Of a stretch of 64,000 nucleotides of DNA, positions 54,101-64,000 are shown one piece after another. A program made the position numbers and the translations under genes. Source of the stretch: Tubulanus polymorphus (lineage: Eukaryota; Nemertea; Palaeonemertea; Tubulaniformes; Tubulanidae); contig NC_134031.1 of assembly GCF_964204645.1 (NCBI RefSeq), positions 11,200,501-11,264,500 on the forward strand, read 5' to 3'. The notes beneath the pieces were generated by a model. The model made no database searches, was not told the origin of the DNA, and saw nothing but the letters and a program-made list of their open reading frames with translations. How positions within the stretch are numbered: the stretch's first letter is position 1; each line of letters begins with the position of its first letter.

Positions 54101-57100
54101 CCACCTAAATATCGTAAATTTTGTTTTGAAGTTCAATCCAATAAGTCCGTTAATAAACGCAACAATTATACTGTGTTTGTTTAGTAAAGCTCAGTACCGG
54201 TAGGCCTAAAGCCGCGTAAAACTCGATAAACACTTCAAGCGACACAGCGAACGATCTCCTTTCCCCCACAGCGAATGCTTACTCCGAATGTCAAGTGTGA
54301 GTCCAGCATACGGAAAGGAGTGTGTTATGTACTTGTATTTAGTAAATACCTTGTGCATTTGACAATGATCGGTATGTACTGTAGGAAATATAGAGTATTG
54401 ATGGTATTGATATAGAGGTTGAAGCCTGCGGCCGAATAAAGTAATACATTTTTTTATTTTGATACCTCGTCGACATAACAGCTTTTCTCCGCTATATCTC
54501 TTTGGCGTGTTTAGTTTAGGCCTACGATTCCCCGGTACACTAAAGATTTATCTTAGTAAATACACGGTTAATTCGGTAAAGAAAAATAGGTATTGTTAAA
54601 CTAACTCCTTGAAACCCGCAGCTAAATCACTGGTAGTAATAAATTAATTTGTACTCGATTTGATTCTCATGATGAGGAGAAACTCGCAGCTGATCCCCGG
54701 AACGTCGATGTAGTAACACACGTCGATTCGTCGATGTTTACGGCTCGACAGTGCTTTTAAAATCTAAAGTAGTAAATTTCCAGTGTATCGGTAATATGAT
54801 TTGATGAGGAAAATGGGCTATTGTTAAAATCACTGTTTGAAGACCGCGACTGAATGTGAAGTCTGCGGCAATAAATTAGTTCATTTATACTTGAATTGAT
54901 AATCGAAGTGACAGTCGGCCTGCGGGTTGATTTCGGGATGACGACTCGAAAAACATGTCGCCCCATTGAATGGGGCTAAATTTTCGATGTTTACGGCCCG
55001 ACAGCGCTTTTGTAACGATGATTCGTGAAAAAACACGCGGGCTATTTGTAGATCTCAGTGAGCTGAACGATATTATATGGATTGTATATGAAACAGCGAT
55101 AAGGTAACAAAGCCTATGTTCTTTTGGTAAAATAGTGTGGAAGAAAATAATAATAAATATAGCTGCAAAGCAGGGATAACGGGTTTTCTGTACAGTCTTA
55201 GAATCCTGTTCAACGGTGGATTTCAACAAAGCATTTGATAAGGCTCAACATCAGCCATTACTGAACAGGCTATTAGGAAACAGTATCAATGATAGGTCGC
55301 CCAAATGGCACAGCAGTTATCTCTGAACGGAAACTTGTAACCGAAATCAACGGAACGCCTCATCTTGGAGTGAGACGGTCTAACTAGTGGAGTCACGCAA
55401 GGTAGTATCCTAAGTCGTCTTCTGTTTAATGTCCTGACAAATGACATACACAGTAATCCAAAATATACCAAACCGAGTAAATTTCCAAAACAACCTTAAC
55501 ACACTGTTCGACCAAAAACTTAATGTTCCGACAAAACCACGGGCGACAAAACCAAAATTATGAATTGTCGCGGGTGACAAAACCAAAATATTGAATTGTC
55601 ACGGGCGACAAAACCAAAATAATGAATTGTCGCGGGCGATAAAACCAAAATAATGAATTGTCGCGGGCGATAAAACCACAATAATGAATTGTCGCGGGCG
55701 TTAAAACCAAAATATTGAATTGTTGCGGTCGATGAAACCAAAATAATGAATTGTCGCGGACGACAAAAACAAACTATTGAATTGTAGCGTGCGACAAAAC
55801 CAGAATAATGAATTGTCGCGGGCGACAAAACCAAACTAGGGGTCCAGGGACACCATGCTCACTTGGGCAGTGGTTTCAAATGCTCAACAATCTAACAATT
55901 TCAATACATAACGCCCTCTAGTGACCATATACAAAAACCAATGACCTTGAAACCCACCACAATCATAGAACATGTGAGCAGCTATGATTTTGTAATTGAT
56001 TGTGATAACAAAATATGCCTCGTTACCAATTTAATATGGAAATACTAAGTTATTCTACTATTCAAAGCCCCCTGGTGACCATATGCAAAACCCAATGACC
56101 TTAAAACTCACCACAATCGTAGTACATGTCATGAAATACAACTTTGCAATTGATCATAGTAACAAAATATGCCTAGGTACCAATCTAATAAGGATATACT
56201 AAGCAATTCTACTATTCAGCGCCCTCTGGTGACTATATGGAATAACTAATGTCCTTAAAAACTCACCACAATCATAGACGATGTCATGAACTACAACTTT
56301 GCAATGGATCATGGTAACAAACTATGCCTAGGTACCAATCTAATAAGGAAAAACTAAGCTTTTCTACTATTCAACGCCCCCTGGTGACTATATGGAATAA
56401 CTAATGTCCTTAAAAACTCACCACAATCATAGACGATGTCATGAACTACAACTTTGCCATTGATCATGGTAACAAAATATGGCTTGGTACAAATATAATA
56501 TAGCGATACTAAGTTATTGTATTATTCAACGCCCCCTGATGGCCACATACAAAAACCAATGACCTTGAAACTCACCAAAATCATAGAACACGTTATGGGC
56601 TACAACTTTAAATATAGTAACACAATATGCTTAGGTATCAATTAATTGTGGAAAAACTTTTTCCCACCTATGAATGAGTACTGATGACACCAAGATGGCC
56701 GCCAATTGCGTCATAATTGGCTGATCAAAAATACCTGTCCCAGGTATAAAACATCCCTCTCTAAAGAATATCCATCAGCAATTGCAATGACAAATGGCAA
56801 ACCAGTAGGAAGCTACAGGACCTAGAATTCTGGCCAAAATTGACAATTTTGGGCACTAAAAAGGTCATAGGACGGCCATCTTGAGTCAGATCGACCCAAT
56901 TTTCTTATGCTGATGGGCCTTTGGTAGATTCAAATATAAACGAAAGATCAAGGTAATTGATCAAAGCATCTTCAAAATTTCCCACGAAAACTTCGAAAAT
57001 GTTTAAAAAGTGCTGATTTTGGCAAACAACAATGGCTGCCAGTCGGCCATCTTGAATCTGACAGGGCCAGTTTTTGGGCTGACGATGTGTCTAGGGTAGA

Positions 57101-58630
57101 TACATGTATAAACCAAATATCAAGACATTACCTTGAAGCGTCTTCAAAACTTTAATATGGAAATACTAAGTTATTCTACTATTCAACGCCCCCTGGTGAC
57201 CATATGCAAAACCCAATGACCTTAAAACTCACCACAATCGTAGTACATGTCATGAAATACAACTTTGCAATTGATCATAGTAACAAAATATGCCTAGGTA
57301 CCAATCTAATAAGGAAATACTAAGCAATTCTACTATTCAGCGCCCCCTGGTGACTATATGGAATAACTAATGTCCTCAAAAACTCACCACAATCATAGAC
57401 GATGTCATGAACTACAACTTTGCAATGGATCATGGTAACAAACTATGCCTAGGTACCAATCTAATAAGGAAAAACTAAGCTTTTCTACTATTCAACGCCC
57501 CCTGGTGACTATATGGAATAACTAATGTCCTTAAAAACTCACCACAATCATAGACGATGTCATGAACTACAACTTTGCCATTGATCATGGTAACAAAATA
57601 TGCCTTGGTACAAATATAATATAGCGATACTAAGTTATTGTATTATTCAACGCGCCCTGATGGCCACATACAAAAACCAATGACCTTGAAACTCACCAAA
57701 ATCATAGAACACGTTATGGGCTACAACTTTCCAATTGAATATAGTAACACAATATGCTTAGGTATCAATTAATTGTGGAAAAACTTTTTCCCACCTACGA
57801 ATGAGTACTGATGACACCAAGATGGCCGCCAATTGCGTCATAATTGGCTGATCAAAAATACCTGTCCCAGGTATAAAACATCCCTCTCTAAAGAATATCC
57901 ATCAGCAATTGCAATGAGAAATGGCAAACCAGTAGGAAGCTACAGGACCTATAATTCTGGCCAAAATTGACATTTTTGGGCACTAAAAAGGTCATAGGAC
58001 GGCCATCTTGAGTCAGATCGACCCAATTTTATTATGCTGATGGGCCTATGGTAGATTCAAATGTAAACGAAAGATCAAGGTAATTGATCAAAGCGTCTTC
58101 AAAATTTCCCACGAAAACTTCGAAAGTGTTTAAAAAGTGCTGATTTTGGCAAACAACAATGGCTGCCAGTCGGCCATCTTGAATCTGACAGGGCCAGTTT
58201 TTGGGCTGACGATGTGTCTAGGGTAGATACATGTATAAACCAAATATCAAGACATTACCTTGAAGCGTCTTCAAAACTTCCCAAAATAACTGGATTCCGT
58301 CTATGGACGGACGGACGGACGAAAAGTGAACACAATAGCCCGCTGGGACTAAAGTCCTAAGTGGACTGAAAAAGAATTGTCACGTGCGACAAAACCAAAC
58401 TAATGAATTGTCGCGGATGATAAAACCAAAATAATGAATTGTCGCGGGCGACAAAACCAAACTAATGAATTGTCGCGGGCGATAAAACCAAACTAATGAA
58501 TTGTCGCGGGCGATAAAACAAAAATATTGAATTGTCGCAGGCGATAAAACCAAAATAATGAATTGTCTCGGGCGATAAAACCAAAATAATGAATTGTCGC
58601 GGGCGACAAAACCAAAATAATTAATTGTCG
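51177..58630. repeat. 7454-bp higher-order repeat, copy 3
   Basis: Subunit A 51457-54207, subunit B 54208-58910. GTCGCA element at 53452-53777; array 5 copy 55528-55837; satellite block 55838-58374; array 6 copy 58375-58809. I noticed no difference from copy 2 by eye. Confidence 0.95.
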
Positions 58631-61600
58631 CGGGCGACAAAACCAAAATATTGAATTGTCGCGGGCGACAAAACCAAAATATTGAATTGTCGCAGGCGAC
58701 AAAACCAAAATAATGAATTGTCGCGAGCGATAAAACCAAAATAATGAATTGTCTTGTCGTGGGCGATAAAACCAAAATAATGAATTGTCGCGGGCGACAA
58801 AATCAAAATCATTGTTTTCTCGCGTTATTTTAGTTTTGTCGTTTTGTCGTAATGTCGCCCTCATTTGCATATTCGTGTTTTTTAATCTTATCAGCCACCA
58901 TACTAATGCTTTAAGGTCGCGTAAAACTCGATAAACACTTCAAGCGACACAGCGAACGATCTCCTTTCCCCCACAGCGAACGCTTACTCCGAATGTCAAG
59001 TGTGAGTCCAGCATACGGATAGGAGTGTGTTATATACTTGTATTTAGTAAATACCTTGTGGATTTGACAATGATCGGTATGTACTGTAGGAAATATAGAG
59101 TATTGATGGTATTGATATAGAGGCCCGCGGCCGAATAAAGTAATATATTCTTTTATTTTGATACCTCGTCGACATAACAGCTTTTCTCCGCTATATCTCT
59201 TCGGCGTGTTTAGTTTAGGCCCACGACTCCCCGGTACACTTATGATTTATCTTAGTAAAAACACGATAAATTTGGTAAAGAAAAATAGGTATTGCTAAAT
59301 TAACTGCTTGACGTCCGCAGCCAAATCACTGGTAGTAATAAATTAATTTGTACTCGATTTGATTCTCAGAATGAGGAGAAACTCGCAGCTGATTCCCGGA
59401 ACGACGATGTAGTGACACACGTCGATTTGTCGATGTTTACGGCTCGACAGTGCTTTTAAAATCTAAAGTAGTAAATTTCCTGTGTATTGGTATTATAATT
59501 TGATGAGGAAAATGGGTTATTGTTAAAATTAGTTTTTAAAAACCGCGACAGAATGTGCAATCTTTGGGTAATAAATTTGTTCATTTATGCTTGAATTGAT
59601 AATCGACGTGACAAGAAACGTGCGGTAGATTTCGTAAAGACGACTTAGAAAAACATGTCGGCTCTTTGAATGGGGCTCAATTTTCGATGTTTACGGCCCG
59701 ACAGTGCTTTTGTAACGTTGATTCTTCAAAATTTGCACGGAGTATTTGTAGATCGAAGTGAGCTGAATAATATCAAACGGATTGTATCGGCAACAGCGGT
59801 AATGTAAACAAGCCTTTGTACTTTTGACAAAAAATGTGTGGAAAAAAATAATAATAATAATAATAATAATAATAAGAAACACGCGAATCTCAATAGGGTT
59901 TTCTGTGATGTAACAGAAAACCCTAAATATAGCTGCAAAGCAGCGATAACGGGTTTTCTGCACAGTCTTTGAATCCTGTTCAATGGTTAATAAAGTTTTA
60001 TAAGAGGAAGCTCGACAAACAGTCAATTAGACCTTCTTGAAACCATGGACAACTGAACCAGATGTCCTATTTGACTCTGGAAAATCGACTGTTAGGCGAT
60101 AATTACTCTTTATGATTTCGACAAAGCATTTAATAAGGTACAACATCAGCCATTACTAAACAAGGCTATTAGGAAACAGTATCAATGATAGGTTGCCGAA
60201 ATGGCTCAGCATTATCTCTGAACGAAAACTTGTAGCCGAAATCAACAGAACGCTTCATCTTGGATTAAGTCGGTCTAACTAGTCGAGTCAAGCAAGGTAG
60301 TATCCTAAGTCGTCTTCTGTTTAATGTCCTGACAAATGACATACACAGTAATCCAAAATATACCAGACCGAGTAAATTTCCAAAACGACCTTAACACGCT
60401 GTTCGACCAAAAAACTTAATGATCCGACAAGAAAATCTTGTACGCTTTTTGTTTGAACCAAAACTTTTCTTCATTCTTAAAGCTATGTTATTGTTGAAAT
60501 GAAAAACTTTTTGTCCCGGCAAAAAAATTTGGTTGAGCATAAACAATTTTTTCGAACGAATGTTTGAATGAAAACAATTCTGTTCAAAATACTTAATACT
60601 TTTGGTTCGGAGAAAAAACTTTTTACAATATACTTGTTCGAACGAAAAACTTTATGTTCTGAAAAGAAAATTCTGATCAAATTCAAACGATTCTGTTCAA
60701 TCGAACAATTGTTCGAACAAAAAACCTTTCGTTTGGACAAAAAAAGTTTGTTCAACTTTGTTCTTACGTTTTTTTCGAATTGGTTCAATCGAACAGAATA
60801 TCATTGGTTGGTACGAAACAAATTTTGTTCCGACAAAAGAATTTTCAAGCGAAAGGTCTTTTGAACGAAAAAAAAAGATATTTCTGGGGCTCCGCAGTAA
60901 CTTAAAGCCGGACGTAGGTCAGCCTTGTGACGCGTTGCGATCCTCGCGTTGCATCGCAAGTTTCGGTGCAAGTCGGTTGCGATACGATTGTCAGCGACTG
61001 TATGCGACTAGTTTCTGCCAGTCGCAAGAGCGGGTCGGGTGGTTGTGACAGTCGTGTCGCGTCGCAGAAAGTAGAACACGTGCGACTCCTTGTGACTGGC
61101 GTTGCTGAAAGTCGCAACCCGTCGCAAGGGAGCGTAGGTCGATGAGTTGTGGCGACACAATCGGCGCTGGCGGTCGCAGTGATAGGCGTCGCAGTGAATC
61201 ACAAGCTGTCGCAAGGCCGACCTACGCCCTGCAATAAATCATAAGAAATTAATGATGTACCAGTTTCATTTATAATGAAAAAACTCAAATGAAAAGTCTG
61301 GCTTATAAAGCTGTCTGCTCAGACGAAATTTTCAAAAAAATCATCATTTTTGGCAATAAAATTGATAATTGTGATTGATCGTTGCAAGTCACAACCAGTT
61401 AATCACTAATTAACATGCATTTTAATAAATCTTGATTCCTCCTTTACAGTGAACTTAGCTTTAAACTAGTAGAGGCTACAAGCCTATGTAGGCCTATGTA
61501 TATGCGTAGGTCTAAAATCTGGACAGATTGGTCGTAGGCCTATTGAATAACAACCCACCTAAATATCGTAAATTTTGTTTTGAAGTTCAATCCAATAAGT

Positions 61601-64000
61601 CCGTTAATAAACGCAACAATTATACTGTGTTTGTTTAGTAAAGCTCAGTACCGGTAGGCCTAAAGCCGCGTAAAACTCGATAAACACTTCAAGCGACACA
61701 GCGAACGATCTCCTTTCCCCCACAGCGAATGCTTACTCCGAATGTCAAGTGTGAGTCCAGCATACGGAAAGGAGTGTGTTATGTACTTGTATTTAGTAAA
61801 TACCTTGTGCATTTGACAATGATCGGTATGTACTGTAGGAAATATAGAGTATTGATGGTATTGATATAGAGGTTGAAGCCTGCGGCCGAATAAAGTAATA
61901 CATTTTTTTATTTTGATACCTCGTCGACATAACAGCTTTTCTCCGCTATATCTCTTTGGCGTGTTTAGTTTAGGCCTACGATTCCCCGGTACACTAAAGA
62001 TTTATCTTAGTAAATACACGGTTAATTCGGTAAAGAAAAATAGGTATTGTTAAACTAACTCCTTGAAACCCGCAGCTAAATCACTGGTAGTAATAAATTA
62101 ATTTGTACTCGATTTGATTCTCATGATGAGGAGAAACTCGCAGCTGATCCCCGGAACGTCGATGTAGTAACACACGTCGATTCGTCGATGTTTACGGCTC
62201 GACAGTGCTTTTAAAATCTAAAGTAGTAAATTTCCAGTGTATCGGTAATATGATTTGATGAGGAAAATGGGCTATTGTTAAAATCACTGTTTGAAGACCG
62301 CGACTGAATGTGAAGTCTGCGGCAATAAATTAGTTCATTTATACTTGAATTGATAATCGAAGTGACAGTCGGCCTGCGGGTTGATTTCGGGATGACGACT
62401 CGAAAAACATGTCGCCCCATTGAATGGGGCTAAATTTTCGATGTTTACGGCCCGACAGCGCTTTTGTAACGATGATTCGTGAAAAAACACGCGGGCTATT
62501 TGTAGATCTCAGTGAGCTGAACGATATTATATGGATTGTATATGAAACAGCGATAAGGTAACAAAGCCTATGTTCTTTTGGTAAAATAGTGTGGAAGAAA
62601 ATAATAATAAATATAGCTGCAAAGCAGGGATAACGGGTTTTCTGTACAGTCTTAGAATCCTGTTCAACGGTGGATTTCAACAAAGCATTTGATAAGGCTC
62701 AACATCAGCCATTACTGAACAGGCTATTAGGAAACAGTATCAATGATAGGTCGCCCAAATGGCACAGCAGTTATCTCTGAACGGAAACTTGTAACCGAAA
62801 TCAACGGAACGCCTCATCTTGGAGTGAGACGGTCTAACTAGTGGAGTCACGCAAGGTAGTATCCTAAGTCGTCTTCTGTTTAATGTCCTGACAAATGACA
62901 TACACAGTAATCCAAAATATACCAAACCGAGTAAATTTCCAAAACAACCTTAACACACTGTTCGACCAAAAACTTAATGTTCCGACAAAACCACGGGCGA
63001 CAAAACCAAAATTATGAATTGTCGCGGGTGACAAAACCAAAATATTGAATTGTCACGGGCGACAAAACCAAAATAATGAATTGTCGCGGGCGATAAAACC
63101 AAAATAATGAATTGTCGCGGGCGATAAAACCACAATAATGAATTGTCGCGGGCGTTAAAACCAAAATATTGAATTGTTGCGGTCGATGAAACCAAAATAA
63201 TGAATTGTCGCGGACGACAAAAACAAACTATTGAATTGTAGCGTGCGACAAAACCAGAATAATGAATTGTCGCGGGCGACAAAACCAAACTAGGGGTCCA
63301 GGGACACCATGCTCACTTGGGCAGTGGTTTCAAATGCTCAACAATCTAACAATTTCAATACATAACGCCCTCTAGTGACCATATACAAAAACAAATGACC
63401 TTGAAACCCACCACAATCATAGAACATGTGAGCAGCTATGATTTTGTAATTGATTGTGATAACAAAATATGCCTCGTTACCAATTTAATATGGAAATACT
63501 AAGTTATTCTACTATTCAAAGCCCCCTGGTGACCATATGCAAAACCCAATGACCTTAAAACTCACCACAATCGTAGTACATGTCATGAAATACAACTTTG
63601 CAATTGATCATAGTAACAAAATATGCCTAGGTACCAATCTAATAAGGATATACTAAGCAATTCTACTATTCAGCGCCCTCTGGTGACTATATGGAATAAC
63701 TAATGTCCTTAAAAACTCACCACAATCATAGACGATGTCATGAACTACAACTTTGCAATGGATCATGGTAACAAACTATGCCTAGGTACCAATCTAATAA
63801 GGAAAAACTAAGCTTTTCTACTATTCAACGCCCCCTGGTGACTATATGGAATAACTAATGTCCTTAAAAACTCACCACAATCATAGACGATGTCATGAAC
63901 TACAACTTTGCCATTGATCATGGTAACAAAATATGGCTTGGTACAAATATAATATAGCGATACTAAGTTATTGTATTATTCAACGCCCCCTGATGGCCAC
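58631..64000. repeat. 7454-bp higher-order repeat, copy 4 (cut by window end)
   Basis: Subunit A 58911-61661, subunit B from 61662 on. GTCGCA element at 60906-61231; array 5 copy 62982-63291. One substitution seen relative to copy 3: A for C at 63393. The array continues past the window. Confidence 0.95.

Larger units (their letters stand above)
22740..64000. repeat. Composite hierarchical satellite field
   Basis: The same modules recur in the same order over 41 kb. M1 begins CGCGTAAAACTCGATAAAC (near 24605, 32745, 36558, 39307, then every 7453/7454 bp). M2 begins CCCGCGGCCGAATAAAG and contains a roughly 255-bp diverged internal duplication and an (AAT)n tract. M3 begins ATAGCTGCAAAGCAGCG and holds a decayed RT fragment. 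Each unit ends either as type A (TTCGAAC zone, GTCGCA element, TAGGCCTA microsatellite) or type B (31-bp minisatellite plus 155-bp satellite). Units left of 36263 are diverged from one another; those to the right are almost identical. Confidence 0.9.

Noticed and set aside
43723-64000. Repeat copies 2-4 as a pure assembly artefact
   Set aside because: Not fully excluded. Scattered single-base differences (37536, 42266, 42596, 63393) and a 1-bp length change argue for real copies, so it is kept as a feature with a coverage check proposed.

Overview
The window is a repeat-dominated stretch of an animal nuclear genome. I see no host protein-coding gene, tRNA or rRNA that I can support. The mix of a CR1/L2-type LINE, a Ty3/Gypsy element, a Polinton/adintovirus-type DNA polymerase B element, TIR elements and satellites points to a metazoan, probably a marine invertebrate. 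The phylum cannot be settled from this sequence.

Layout. 1-3497 is mostly unassigned DNA with a 761-bp tandem duplication (1106-2713); each full unit carries the same small TIR element. 3498 to about 22250 is one full-length LINE on the minus strand, cut into three pieces. A Ty3/Gypsy element (3989-8546, identical 150-bp LTRs, target duplication AGATG) sits in the 3' end of ORF2. An AT-rich virus-like element of about 8.9 kb (10819 to about 19760) sits in the endonuclease domain of ORF2. Removing both leaves a LINE of about 5.2 kb with ORF1 (22226-21219), ORF2 (20194 down to 3933) and a 3'UTR with a hairpin and a TTGAT tail.

The virus-like element is the most interesting part. It carries a broken protein-primed-type DNA polymerase B with an endonuclease VII-like HNH domain inside its exonuclease domain. 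Seven or more densely packed genes follow on the same strand: a possible single jelly-roll penton-like protein, several small membrane proteins, a larger protein with a C-terminal membrane anchor, and an acidic coiled-coil protein. Nearly all start exactly at a TAAATG, often about 10 nt after a T-run, an arrangement resembling poxvirus late promoters. Its left end is a palindrome in which a second, inverted copy of the polymerase 5' end faces the first, like a head-to-head terminal junction. No integrase, packaging ATPase or protease gene is present, and the right end has no matching terminal repeat, so the copy looks truncated. Most of its larger genes carry stops or frameshifts.

22740-64000 is a hierarchical satellite field. 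Modules recur in order: M1, M2 (with an AAT microsatellite), M3 (a decayed LINE reverse-transcriptase fragment), then either a degenerate TTCGAAC zone, a GTCGCA-rich TIR element and a TAGGCCTA microsatellite (type A), or a 31-bp palindromic minisatellite interrupted by a 155-bp satellite (type B). From about 36263 to the window end an A+B pair forms a 7453/7454-bp higher-order repeat in about 3.7 nearly identical copies. A 4.0-kb element with 226-bp TIRs (24799-28792) interrupts one older unit with a 9-bp target duplication that paralogous empty sites confirm. Long minus-strand open frames here are by-products of the stop-free 31-bp repeat.
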